A stretch of DNA of 64,000 nt from Petasospora fabianii (Eukaryota; Ascomycota; Saccharomycetes; Phaffomycetales; Wickerhamomycetaceae), in NCBI GenBank assembly GCA_022641835.1, contig CP048723.1:186001-250000 (forward strand). The letters run 5' to 3'. Below the pieces are notes generated by a model, which worked only from the letters and a program-made list of their open reading frames with translations, was not told the origin of the DNA and did no database searches. Position 1 is the stretch's first letter. Every line of letters starts with the position of its first letter. Both the position numbers and the translations under genes were made by a program. Positions 29,401 through 40,823 of the stretch are shown in pieces.

Positions 29401-31572
29401 TTCCAAGTGAGTCCAGCTCCTTCTCTGAACCTTCCTCTGAGTCTTCAGTTCCAAGTAGGTCCAGCTCATTCTCTGAGCCTCTGATCTTCAGTTCCAAAGT
29501 GAGTCTCAGCTCATTCTCTGAGGACCTTCCTCTGAGTCTCAGTTCCAGCCGAGTCCAGCTCATTCTCTGAGCCCTTCCTCTGAGTCTTCAGTTCCAAGTG
29601 AGTCCAGCTCATTCTCTGGGTCAAGCTCATTCTCTGAGCCTTCCTCTGAGCTCGTCATTCCAAGTGAGTCCAGCTCCTTCTCTGAGCCTTCCTCTGAGTC
29701 TTCGGTTCAGAAGTGAGTCAGCATTTCTCTTGAGTCAGCTCATTCTCTGAACCTTCCTCTGAGTCCTCAGTTCCCAAGTGAGTCAGCTCCTTCTTGAACC
29801 TTCCTCTGGTGTCTTCAGTTCCAAGTGAGTCCAGCTCCTTCTCCAGGGCCTTCCTCTGAGTCTTCTGGTTCCAAGTAGAGTCAGCTCATTCTCAGGCCTT
29901 CCTCTGAGTCTTCAGTTCCAGAGTGAGTCAGCGCTCATTCTCTGAGCCTTCCTCTGAGTCTTCAGTTCCAAGTGAGTCAGCTCTTCTCTCTGAGTCCAGC
30001 TCATTCTCCGAGCACCTCTGAGTCTTCAGTTCCAAAGTGAGTCCAGCTCATTCTCTGAGTCCAGCTCATTCTCTGAGTCCAGCTCATTCTCTGAGCCTTC
30101 CTCTGAGTCTTCGGTTCCAAGTGAGTCCAGCTCATTCTCTGAGTCAGCTCATTCTCTGAGCCTTCCTCTGAGTCTTGGTTCCAAGTGAGTCCAGCTCATT
30201 CTCTGAACCTTCCTCTGAGTCTTCAGTTCCAAGTGAGTCCAGCTCATTCTCTGAGCCTTCCTCTGAGTCTTCAGTTCCAAGTGAGTCCAGCTCTCTCTGA
30301 GTCCAGCTCACATTCTCCGAGACCTTCCTCCTGATCTTCAGTTCCAAGTGAGTCCAGCTCATTCTCTGAACCTTCCTCTGAGTCTTCAGTTCCAAGTGAG
30401 TCCAGCTCATTCTCTGGAGTCCAGCTCATTCTCCAGGCCTTCCTCTGAGTCTTCGGTTCCAGTGAGTCCAGCTCTGTTCTCGGAGTCCAGCTCTTTCTCT
30501 GGACCTTCTCTCGAGTCTTCAGTTCAAGTGAGTCCAGCTCCATTCTCTGAGCCTTCCTCTGAGTCTTCAGTTCCAGAGTGAGTCCAGCTCCTTCTCTGGA
30601 ACTCCTCACAGGTCTTCAGTTTCCAAGTGAGTCCAGCTCCTTCTCCGAGCCTTCCTCTGAGTCTTCAGTTCCAAGTGAGTCCAGCTCATTCTCTGAGCCT
30701 TCCTCTGAGTCTTCAGTTCCCAAGTGAGTTCAGCTCCTTCTCTGGGCCTTCCTCTGAGTCTTCGGTTCCAAGTGAGTCAGCTCTTGGTCCAGTGCGCTAC
30801 CTCCGGCACTCCACGTCCAGTACTACACTGGAACAACCTCTGGACTACCTCTGAACTACCTCTGGAGAACCTCTGCTTTTACCTCTGGTATACACTCTGG
30901 AACAACCTCTGGTACTACGTCTGGGAACAACTCAGAACAACCTCTCCACTACCTCTGGAAACAACCTGGACGACATCTGGTGCTACTACCCTGGAACTAC
31001 ATCTGGTGTACTACCTCCTGGTACTACCTCTGGTGTATTCTACCTCTGGTGTTACACATCTGGTTTACTACATCTGGTATTTTGATCTAGTGTTACTACA
31101 TCTGGGTGTTACCATCTGGTATTACACACATCAGTGTTACTACCCTGGAATAACCTCTGGTGCTACTACCTCAGCACTACCTCTGGTGCTACTTCATCTG
31201 GTGTTACTATCTGGTAACATCTAGGTTTGTTTCATCAGTCGTGGCCATCAGCACCATTCATCTGGGTGTCACTGAGTCAACTTCTACCACCTAATGGCTC
31301 TTCAGACTGCAGGTTACTCCTTCTTCCCTTGCTTTCCACCGGTGCGAGACAACAGGTGGTTCTTCTTCCATTATTACCACTACTCCATCTGACGGAGTCA
31401 ACTGCTCTTGGCAGGAGCCTCTACCGTAATCGACTGTTTACGGTGATGGGTCCAGAGCACATCCGGCTTCGAGTGGTGTTCCTTTTGAGACTAACACCTT
31501 TGCTGGTGGGGCTGCTGGAGTGGTGCCAAGCGCCTTGGTATCCTTGCTGGTGTTGTTCTCTTGCTTATCTGA
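26411..31572 (+). CDS. Flo11-like cell-wall adhesin with reiterated ectodomain (frame interrupted in this sequence)
   Basis: Exon 1 (26411-26528) codes signal peptide MHLPSLTFLVLLLFGHAWA, then a Gly/Lys and Thr-rich start. Exon 2 begins at 26729 in matching phase. A Cys-rich domain of about 155 residues follows (26785-27260: SETYAVTTLGSSPY, SDGRYDVTWKSNG, DPKFIWESKILYGNQIVLC, NYDWTVTFSMG, YYGGDYFSTDYRVGYTTS). Its DPK, C, DWTV.F and DYRVGY features follow the Flo11 domain order (fibronectin-like fold for homotypic adhesion). The domain recurs at about 27783 and 28772. Ser-rich stalks separate them. Then come a 48-bp repeat array (SSSFSEPSSESSVPSE), a Thr/Gly-rich stretch and a hydrophobic C-terminus near 31500-31570 that suits a GPI signal. 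From 27,560 the frame shifts many times through small indels, in places where sister copies differ only by homopolymer length. This looks like uncorrected sequence; decay is the alternative. Confidence 0.75.
26529..26728 (+). other. Adhesin intron 1, 200 nt
   Basis: Donor GTGAGT at 26529-26534, branch motif AACTAAC at 26711-26717 and acceptor CAG at 26726-26728. Exon 1 ends one base into a codon and exon 2 supplies two, giving a Ser codon and the smooth join TTTTTS|STTAPNVTLQP. An in-frame stop at 26689-26691 shows the ectodomain frame cannot simply extend upstream. Confidence 0.85.
26785..29240 (+). repeat. Tandem ~1-kb repeats: Flo11-like domain plus Ser-rich stalk
   Basis: Units begin at 26785, 27783 and 28772 (spacing 998 and 989). 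Each has the Cys-rich domain; the first two also carry nearly identical Ser-rich stalks (about 27268-27690 and 28262-28680) and a linker with QTTPVSSPSSSGPSSITS. The third domain is followed by a different Ser/Glu stalk. Copies B and C share PYIHGPP where copy A has PYMHGPP. Near-identity points to recent duplication or gene conversion. Confidence 0.9.
29290..30790 (+). repeat. 48-bp minisatellite, about 30 copies
   Basis: The coding unit, where intact, is 16 residues: SSSFSEPSSESSVPSE. Neighbouring units differ mainly by one- or two-base indels. Some short units repeat only the SSSFSE part. The copy number is approximate. Confidence 0.85.
30800..31230 (+). repeat. Thr/Ser/Gly-rich short tandem repeats of the adhesin stalk
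   Basis: Short units of the type ACTACCTCTGGT (Thr-Thr-Ser-Gly) repeat irregularly, broken by small indels. This is typical of the O-glycosylated stalk just before the C-terminal anchor of yeast wall proteins. Confidence 0.65.
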
Positions 31573-31612
31573 ACTTTTCAGAGGCTTTCATCACCACTGG
31601 TACAGCCATTTG

Positions 31613-31938
31613 ATTCTGAAAGCGTCACAATCTAAGTCCTTTCACACCCCTTTGTCAGGACGTTGGGCAGGTTTCTTTTTCGATTCTTTGTGGTTTATTC
31701 CTCATTGTTATTCCGTTTTACATCGCATTTGCACTTCTTATTCGTGTTTTTGTTTAAATTTCTACCTGTTAAATGTTATTCAATGCAATTAGTCATTTAT
31801 CGTGTTATAAATCCTTGATTGCGCGAGGTTGGCTGGACGTAAAGCAGCGTTTGGACCCTCTAGCACTCTCCAGCAAACAGAAAGTCCTAATTCAAACGTT
31901 TAATCATGTGTAGCATGTCTGTATCATAATCATACGCA
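31613..31938. other. Convergent 3' region between the adhesin and TPA1
   Basis: T-rich sequence at 31670-31800 fits 3'-end formation for the adhesin transcript. No gene seen. Confidence 0.4.
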
Positions 31939-33707
<1,769 letters not shown>

Positions 33708-34366
33708 GCTGGGTTCTTGGCCTGTGATAATGGGACAACAGAGAGGTGTGATGAGTTAGAGAGGTGACATTTATTCAATCGTACCATAGTTTTTTTTTTA
33801 AATCTCTTTACGTATTACGTGCGCCCACCATCTCTTATGGCTTACTTCATTTAAGACATAGTTAAAGATTGTCTTATTCTTTTTCTTTATTAAAAAGTCT
33901 ATGTGCGATCTGTTGTTATATATATCTCTGTTCTTTGTTTAACTATGAAGTTTGATAAAAAAGATGCCGTTTAAGGGTCTTTGATAATATTGGACCCTTA
34001 AATGGTTGTCTGATGGCCACTCACTAGAGATTAGACCAAGATAGACATTACTTACAACTAATCAACAATGAACATGTTTACACAAATCATAAATCACATT
34101 CACTTGATAACAGAAACAAATATAATAGATATAATAGATATAATAGATATAATAGATATATAGATATACATCCACACACAGCCTTGTTAAATAAAAGAAT
34201 GACCAAAAGCGAGGCTATACAGTCGTGCCCTTAGCAATACCTAACATTGCGGATTCTTTTTTATAAATTTTATTTATATATTTTATTTATATATTTTATT
34301 TATTTTATTTATTTATTTTATTTATATATATAATTTTTAATTTTATTTTATATTTTATTTATATAT

Positions 34367-34402
<36 letters not shown>

Positions 34403-34934
34403 ATATGGTTTTTCACCATATAGTTTTTCACCATATAGTTTTCATCATATATATATAGTTATATTATATATATATAGGTTTTTTTTTTTATTTATTTTTT
34501 TTTTTTTATTCCCCTGATCTCAAAAAAGCGGACGCGGACGTGTGACTTGTCAACATCACATTAAGAACTTGTTTAAGAGAACTATATCTATACACTGTGA
34601 AGTTCTATACTGGTGAAACAATAACTTAACCAAAGAACACACCATAGAACTTCGAAGCAACTCTTAATCTCTTCCAGAACCTCGCAGATCTTACATTCGT
34701 TTGCCCCGCGCAACACTCCTTCTTATCGCGTCTCTCGTCATCTCTTTAATCACAGCCCCCACCAGACCATCTATTAGAGCTGATGCATCCAATTGAAGAT
34801 AAAGAAGTTGACTAATTCTCTTATACCGTGTACATTCTTTACCCCAGGTTATCTTCCATCCACTTTTAACCACCATCGCTTGACGTGATCCAGCGTGTTT
34901 CATATACCTCTGTCCTTTCTTCTTGACCACGACA
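33708..34934. other. Intergenic region between TPA1 and SAP1 with extreme AT block
   Basis: A 9-bp microsatellite (ATAATAGAT, about five copies) is at about 34121-34166. From about 34255 to 34530 the sequence is almost entirely A and T (TTTATTTATATA units, a TA run at about 34371-34400, and a thrice-repeated TTTTCA(C/T)CATATA unit). Poly-T stretches end it. This could be an origin of replication or just low-complexity sequence; no centromere pattern is proven. After it, 34540-34934 is the SAP1 promoter and leader. Confidence 0.55.
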
Positions 34935-37280
34935 ATGAACTTCATCCGAAAGAAACCAGCATCACCGATTGATGACCTTACAGAACTTTATAATGAGTGT
35001 GCAAACAGAACGATCTATAACATTGCTGCTGAGCAAAAGGGAGAATATAAACTCGCTAAACAAGGATGGAAGTCCCTTCATACACATATTCTCTTCAAGA
35101 TGGATGTCATAAACAAGTCATTTGCTAATCATAACTACTCAGCAGATGAGCTTTATATCCGTGAAGGAATTGAAGAGTTGTTAGGTAAAGGTCTTGAGCA
35201 TCTTGAGAGGGTCGAAAGACTATACAACAACCAACAAGCGTCTCAACCTGTGTCTCAAACATCAACATCAGCATCATCATCTTCATCAACTTATAACGTA
35301 CCAACTCTAAGGAACAACTCCACTCCACAATCATTTACAGTGAGACGACAACTTGCTGAACCACCACAGAAACCCAGACTTCTAAAGACATTAAGACAAG
35401 ATAAACCTCATAGGTTTAATAGCCCACAAAATTATGCTAATCGTCCATCTGACATGTCTAAGATTGCAGCTAATGCAGTCAATGGTGCCTCATCAACAGA
35501 TTCATTAACATCAAGACATTGGGCACCATCAAAGAGTATTGGTAAAGTTGAAGATCTTGATATCTTTGATAAGAGTTTTGAAGATGAATTTGCAGATTTC
35601 GATATGAATAACGTTAGAAGTGATGCTCTTAGACAATTGGAAGCTTCTGGTCAACAGACAAGATTGGCAAGATCTAAGATTGATGATGATTTGAGTTCTC
35701 AATTGAACAATCTATGTGTTGATGAAGACAATCTGTCATCATCTCCAAAGAAGAACCCATTTGCTGAGTCAACTATCTCATCACTATCTTCTACAACATC
35801 TTCAAAACCAACACCAAAGTTATCAACTGCCTCCCCTAGAAGACCTTCTCCTGCAACAACACAAACTAAACCAACTGTCCCAGCAGTTCGTAAAGTTATG
35901 TCATCACAACAAAAGGCTGCTTCCACTACACGTCTCCCACAAGCCAAGACATTAAGACCACCAGCAAATGCAACAGCTAGACCTGGTATTAAACCAACAT
36001 CATCAGCAAAGGCTATACCAACTGCTAAGAGTGCTAATTCATCTTTGACTAAAACAACAAAGAGACCAATCAAGCCAGGTACAGCAACTACAACAACAAC
36101 GACCAGAGCCAAACCTGCAGTCAAACCAACTCCTACAACTACAACTGCACCCCGTAAAGTTGCACCAGGAACACTTAAAGCTAAACAACATATCAAACCA
36201 TCAACGACTTCTTCATCACGTTCTCGTTCTCAATCTCCAGCTCGTGATTCTAAAGACACTGAGACTATTTCATCCGAGGAAGGATCAGTTGATGAGATGG
36301 AACTCTCTGAGAAGGAAATACGTGAAAAGATGGAAGATCAAATCATTGAATCATGTCGTGGTATAGATTATGCAGCTGCTAAGCAAATCTTTAATGAGAT
36401 TGTCGTTCGTGGTGATGAAGTTCATTGGGATGATATAGCTGGTCTTGAAACTGCTAAAAACTCATTAAAAGAGACAGTTGTTTATCCTTTCCTTCGTCCT
36501 GATTTGTTCTCTGGATTAAGAGAACCGGCAAGAGGTATGCTCTTATTTGGTCCACCAGGTACAGGTAAGACAATGCTTGCACGTGCTGTTGCTACAGAAT
36601 CTAAGAGTACTTTCTTTAGTATAAGTGCAAGTTCTTTAACTTCGAAATATCTTGGTGAAAGTGAAAAACTTGTTCGTGCCCTTTTCACCTTGGCTAAGAA
36701 ATTGAGTCCATCTATTATCTTTGTTGATGAAATTGATTCCTTGTTAAGTGCTAGAAATGAAAGTGGTGAACATGAATCTTCTAGACGTATCAAGAATGAA
36801 TTCTTGATTCAATGGTCTGATCTAACACATGCTGCTGCTGGACGTGACACTGGTGAAGATTTACAAAGAGTATTAGTTCTTGCTGCTACAAATTTACCAT
36901 GGGCAATTGATGAAGCTGCTAGAAGAAGATTTGTCAGAAGACAATACATTCCATTACCTGAACCAGAGACCCGTTTGGCACAAATCAGGAAATTACTTGC
37001 CCATCAGAAACATACACTTGATGATAAAGACCAAGCTAAACTTGTCGAGATGACCGATGGATTCTCTGGAAGTGATATCACGGCATTGGCTAAGGATGCT
37101 GCTATGGGTCCTCTTAGATCTCTTGGTGATAAGTTGTTGGAGACCGCAAAGAGTGAGATTAGACCAATTGGGTTGGAGGATTTTGCTTCTTCTTTGCAAT
37201 ACATCCGTCCGAGTGTTAGTAAGGAGAATCTAACACAGTTTGATGATTGGGCTAGTAAATTTGGTTCGTCTGGTGTTTGA
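34935..37280 (+). CDS. SAP1: AAA ATPase of the Sap1/Yta6, spastin-fidgetin-like group
   Basis: 781 aa, start [24 protein letters not shown]; an upstream TTG in frame was not used. The N-terminal helical region (about 10-90) resembles MIT-type domains of this group. A long Ser/Thr/Pro-rich basic linker follows (about 100-440). The C-terminal AAA module has [21 protein letters not shown], Walker A GPPGTGKT (about 538-545), Walker B IIFVDEID (about 594), [10 protein letters not shown] with the arginine finger, and the C-terminal helix typical of meiotic-clade AAA proteins (Vps4, katanin, spastin). S. cerevisiae Sap1 (YER047C, 897 aa) was found as a Sin1 interactor; its substrate is not settled. 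The next genes ISD11 and CAJ1 confirm the YER047-YER049 block. Confidence 0.92.
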   Translation: MNFIRKKPASPIDDLTELYNECANRTIYNIAAEQKGEYKLAKQGWKSLHTHILFKMDVINKSFANHNYSADELYIREGIEELLGKGLEHLERVERLYNNQQASQPVSQTSTSASSSSSTYNVPTLRNNSTPQSFTVRRQLAEPPQKPRLLKTLRQDKPHRFNSPQNYANRPSDMSKIAANAVNGASSTDSLTSRHWAPSKSIGKVEDLDIFDKSFEDEFADFDMNNVRSDALRQLEASGQQTRLARSKIDDDLSSQLNNLCVDEDNLSSSPKKNPFAESTISSLSSTTSSKPTPKLSTASPRRPSPATTQTKPTVPAVRKVMSSQQKAASTTRLPQAKTLRPPANATARPGIKPTSSAKAIPTAKSANSSLTKTTKRPIKPGTATTTTTTRAKPAVKPTPTTTTAPRKVAPGTLKAKQHIKPSTTSSSRSRSQSPARDSKDTETISSEEGSVDEMELSEKEIREKMEDQIIESCRGIDYAAAKQIFNEIVVRGDEVHWDDIAGLETAKNSLKETVVYPFLRPDLFSGLREPARGMLLFGPPGTGKTMLARAVATESKSTFFSISASSLTSKYLGESEKLVRALFTLAKKLSPSIIFVDEIDSLLSARNESGEHESSRRIKNEFLIQWSDLTHAAAGRDTGEDLQRVLVLAATNLPWAIDEAARRRFVRRQYIPLPEPETRLAQIRKLLAHQKHTLDDKDQAKLVEMTDGFSGSDITALAKDAAMGPLRSLGDKLLETAKSEIRPIGLEDFASSLQYIRPSVSKENLTQFDDWASKFGSSGV

Positions 37281-37554
37281 TGTAATAGATGTACTGCCTA
37301 TGCTTATTGTGCCTATGCTTATTGTAGTACGGAGCTATGCTATGTTTGGTGAACCGAATCTTGGAAGGGATCGATCGTTCAAAGTTGAGTAGGGATCTCT
37401 GTTTAAGAGACTGTATCTTATATAAAGATAAAGTGACACCTACGATAGCTGACCAAGTGCAACGTTAAATTAGTCCTCCATGACCATTCCAGTTATTTAC
37501 AACTCCCCTTGCTTACAACCCATTCAAACTAATAACAACAACAACAACAACATA

Positions 37555-37848
37555 TCACTGCGGCGTAACAGTTCTGTGATGGTTGTCCAACGGTTCCACA
37601 ACTAACTTATCAAAGGAGTACATTTGACTAATCTTACTTTGTCTCTCGAGTACATTAAGCTCTTCACGAGCTTTTTGGAAAAGTTTAGCAACTTCTTCAC
37701 TATCATTAACAGATTTGGCCTCTTTAAAGGCATCACGAGATCTTCTAACGAAATAGTGACTGAAGTTGTAGTTGTTAAACTGCGTTGAGTGGCGCATGAA
37801 CTGGCGATATAGAGACAGAACTTGAGATTTGGTAGGCACAGATGACAT
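37555..37848 (-). CDS. ISD11: LYR-motif protein Isd11, partner of cysteine desulfurase Nfs1
   Basis: 97 aa against 94 in S. cerevisiae. VLSLYRQFMRHSTQFNNYNFSHYF carries the LYR motif (L-Y-R within SLYRQ) and the conserved QFNNYNFR/SHYF block. The C-terminal LERQSKISQMYSFDKLVVEP is nearly identical to yeast Isd11. The protein sits in the mitochondrial matrix with Nfs1 and acyl carrier protein and is needed for Fe-S cluster assembly. It is tail-to-tail with SAP1 (274 bases between stops) and divergent from APQ12. Confidence 0.96.
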   Translation of the reverse strand: MSSVPTKSQVLSLYRQFMRHSTQFNNYNFSHYFVRRSRDAFKEAKSVNDSEEVAKLFQKAREELNVLERQSKISQMYSFDKLVVEPLDNHHRTVTPQ

Positions 37849-38315
37849 TTTGTGGGGTGTTTGGACGATAGTTATTGTGACTTGTCTTCAAGATGATAGA
37901 TCGAGAGTAATATAGTAACTTAGTTAGTCTTAATAGGTTGAAGATTACATATAAAAGATCAAAAGCCTGGAGAACCGAAGTTTTCGTCTTTCTCCGGTGG
38001 GGGGGAATATAAGTGGCATATCCGGGGGTAGAATAGTCATGTGACATGGAAAGTCGGAGATTACCTATTTAAGAAGTCTCCGCGGATTTGTTTACATTCT
38101 GAAATATCTTTTTGAGCCTAGTTTCATATATATTTGGGTTCATTTGGAGGGATATCAGTAAATCTATTGGTTGATAAGTGGCTGTTTAAGATAGAGTATA
38201 CATCTAATCAACTCTACCTCAGTTTCTATCTTCGGTTTTCTTTCAGTTCGACTTGATCATCACAAGGTTAGCTAAGACATCTCTTCCCAGGCAAGAAACA
38301 GCGCTCATCGCCACC
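37849..38315. promoter_or_regulatory. Divergent promoter of ISD11 and APQ12
   Basis: No ORF of substance. A G-run (GTGGGGGGG) with AATATAAG stands at about 37996-38012. No further motif can be assigned. Confidence 0.35.
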
Positions 38316-38747
38316 ATGATCAGTACAGGTAATCTCCATGTTGACTACGCAATCAAATACACACTACAATCACTATACACACTGATATCGATTGCAATCC
38401 TACATTTCAACAAGTTTCTCATTGATTATCCTGATATTGCCTCTGTCGTACTCATCATCGTTGGTGCCATCATCTCTTACTACCTCATCAAAAACCTTTT
38501 CAGAATTGTCTATTCAGTGATTATAACTACAATCAAACTTCTTGTGATACTGACACTCGTCTTCTTTAGTCTATGGGTCTATGTTCGTGGTGTCAACATG
38601 TTCACATCGGATTTAAAGGCTATTGTTGATTATACATCAAACTTCAATCCAGATGAAGGAGCTGAACAAGTTCAGAAGTATGGAAGGGATGCACAAGCCG
38701 CATGGGGGGTATTTTCACAATGGGCTGCTCATCAGGTTAAGGAGTAA
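38316..38747 (+). CDS. APQ12: Apq12-like nuclear envelope / ER membrane protein
   Basis: 143 aa from the ATG at 38316 (MISTGNLHVDYAIKYTL). The open frame upstream lacks an ATG and reads as leader. Two hydrophobic segments, IASVVLIIVGAIISYYLI (about 50-67) and VYSVIITTIKLLVILTLVFFSLWVYVRG (about 74-101), are followed by an amphipathic polar tail. This is the plan of the Apq12 / nuclear pore assembly and biogenesis family, with the aromatic-basic end WVYVRG of the second span. Apq12 senses or adjusts membrane lipid order in the nuclear envelope and supports pore assembly and mRNA export. S. cerevisiae APQ12 (YIL040W) neighbours GVP36 (YIL041W), which is 5 kb away here. Similarity is modest, so the name is likely but not certain. 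Confidence 0.78.
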   Translation: MISTGNLHVDYAIKYTLQSLYTLISIAILHFNKFLIDYPDIASVVLIIVGAIISYYLIKNLFRIVYSVIITTIKLLVILTLVFFSLWVYVRGVNMFTSDLKAIVDYTSNFNPDEGAEQVQKYGRDAQAAWGVFSQWAAHQVKE

Positions 38748-38944
38748 GAGATAGTTTACTTAATGTATGTATTTAAAGAGTTATTGGAGTAGGTTTACTG
38801 GGGTGAGATCCGAGGGTTTGACCCCGGAATTCGGAGCACACGGATTTCAATCAATCAAACATCAACTTTTTTCTCTTTTAGTACGATTATTCGTTACAAC
38901 GGTGAAATACAAAGGACAACTGTTCAATTAGTGATATATTCAAG

Positions 38945-40174
38945 ATGGTAAAGGACACAGCTTACTATGACACACTTGGTGTCAAGCCAGATGCCACCGA
39001 TGTTGAGATCAAGAAGGCATATCGTAAGAAGGCTATGCTAACACATCCTGACAAACATCCAAATGATCCAGATGCCGCTGCTCGTTTCCAAGAAGTTGGT
39101 GAAGCATATCAAGTGTTGAGTGATTCAACTTTAAGAAAGAGATATGATGAGTTTGGTAAAGATGAAGCTGTTCCAGATGCAGGATTTGAAGATCCGTCAG
39201 AGTTCTTCACTATGATCTTTGGTGGTGAAGCATTTAAGGATTGGATTGGTGAATTGAGTATGCTTAAGGAATTGACTCAAACTGCTGATATTCTTGGAAA
39301 GGAAGAAGAAGAGTCGAAAACTGAACAAGAGGGGACAAATGGTACACCATCGAATAGTACAGAGATGTCTCATCAACCAAAGACAGATGGTGATATCACA
39401 TCAGCTACTTCTACTCCAAGCACAGAAAAGCCAAAAGTAACGAAACCATCCACTAAGCTAACTGCAGAGCAACGTGAAGAGTTTGAAAAACTTAGAATCC
39501 AAAGAAAAGAAGAACGTAAAGCCCGTGTCGAAGAACTTAAGACTAAGCTTAATGCTCGTCTTGAAAAACTCGTTACTGCTTCTAACAACAAAGATGACGT
39601 TTCCAAATTTAATTCTGAATTGCAAAAGGAAATTGATGATTTGAAAATGGAATCCTTCGGTCTTGAACTCTTACACGTTATTGGTAAAGTTTATAATACT
39701 AAGGCATCTGCATACCTTAGATCTCAAAAGACATTTGGTATCTCTAAGATCTTCTCCTCTGTTAAACAAAAAGGTGCCACGGCTAAAGGTGCTTGGAACA
39801 TCTTGTCAAGTGCAATGGATGCACAGGCTTCCATGAATGAGATGATGAAACAACAGGAGGCTGGTGAAGAGATGGATGAGTATCAAAAGGCTGAATTTGA
39901 GAGAAAGATGACAGGTAAGATGTTAGCAACGGCGTGGATGTCATCTAAATTTGAGATTCAAAGTGTCCTAAGAGAAGTCTGTGAAAAGATCTTAAACGAT
40001 AAGTCCATCTCATCAAAGGAGAGAACAGCAAAGGCACAAGCAATGTTGGTGATTGGTAATGAATTTATCAAGGCTGATAGAACAGAAGATGAGCATGAGG
40101 AAATGAGAATGTTTGAAGAGCTCATGTATGAAGCTACACAAAAGAAAAACACCAAGGGGAAAGTTAAGAAGTAA
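38945..40174 (+). CDS. CAJ1: Class II/III J-domain protein Caj1
   Basis: 409 aa. The J domain is at residues 6-72 with the HPD motif at 34-36 (MLTHPDKHPND) and the sequence YYDTLGVKPDATDVEIKKAYRKKAM. FGKDEAVPDAGFEDPSEFF follows in place of a zinc-finger region, then a charged coiled region (about 165-225) and the X domain (LKMESFGLELLHVIGKVYNTKASAYL, KTFGISKIFSSVK), all collinear with S. cerevisiae Caj1 (391 aa, YER048C). Caj1 stimulates Hsp70 ATPase and supports protein quality control at the plasma membrane. The Djp1 paralogue has the same layout; neighbours SAP1 and ISD11 decide for Caj1. Confidence 0.94.
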   Translation: MVKDTAYYDTLGVKPDATDVEIKKAYRKKAMLTHPDKHPNDPDAAARFQEVGEAYQVLSDSTLRKRYDEFGKDEAVPDAGFEDPSEFFTMIFGGEAFKDWIGELSMLKELTQTADILGKEEEESKTEQEGTNGTPSNSTEMSHQPKTDGDITSATSTPSTEKPKVTKPSTKLTAEQREEFEKLRIQRKEERKARVEELKTKLNARLEKLVTASNNKDDVSKFNSELQKEIDDLKMESFGLELLHVIGKVYNTKASAYLRSQKTFGISKIFSSVKQKGATAKGAWNILSSAMDAQASMNEMMKQQEAGEEMDEYQKAEFERKMTGKMLATAWMSSKFEIQSVLREVCEKILNDKSISSKERTAKAQAMLVIGNEFIKADRTEDEHEEMRMFEELMYEATQKKNTKGKVKK

Positions 40175-40823
40175 GGTCATTAGTCATCTAATTTAATCTG
40201 CATCAATATGGTATATAAAATGGGAGCACTGTTCTACTTCCATAAATACTTTGTAGAGTGAAGTCAGCATTATTCTGTTGCTCATACGATAGCTGAGCAC
40301 TATCACTACCCCATGTAAGCCTCATATAGTATCATTACTCATGGAGTCCAAGGCTTTCTTCTGACATCATGGGTATAGTGTATGATTCAAGGAACCAATC
40401 ACGTGACATATCAATAAGACATCACGTGACTCTGCCAAAAATCACAGGGCAAATAAAAGATAAGGTTTTTCCCCCGCTCGCTGTAAGATTCTGCAATCGG
40501 CAGTCCATGATTAAAGTGGAGAAAGTGTCTCCTTGGCATCTGACAGCGAGGAGATAGGCCTCGATGGGGATTAATCCCGCTCTCGAGTGGCTACAGTTAA
40601 GGGTAAAGGTACAGACGACGAGTGGTTATATGCCCCTGACATGTCTCTTTGAAGTGTTTTGATATTCACGTGCTTATGTGGAAAGTTTCATTGACTCCTT
40701 TCACAATCAAGTTACCTATTTGAACCTCATTTAAAGTCTCAGTCAACATCCTTAGATCACCCCTCAGATCGATCTTAACAAGTACTAGTACTTCTTGCAC
40801 ACACCTCAAGACATCACACAGGA
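40175..40823 (+). promoter_or_regulatory. Upstream region of the zinc-cluster regulator with two CACGTG boxes
   Basis: TCACGTGA occurs at 40399-40406 and 40422-40429, 23 bases apart, a pair suited to Cbf1-type bHLH factors. A third lone CACGTG core is at about 40667-40672. A long leader may follow. No ORF. Confidence 0.5.

Noticed and set aside
34255-34530. Point centromere
   Set aside because: No TCACRTG element directly beside the AT tract and no CDEIII-like TTTCCGAA core on the other side.
35699-36196. 165-aa minus-strand hydrophobic ORF inside SAP1
   Set aside because: Antisense of the Thr/Pro/Ala-rich linker of SAP1, which automatically reads as Val/Gly/Leu.
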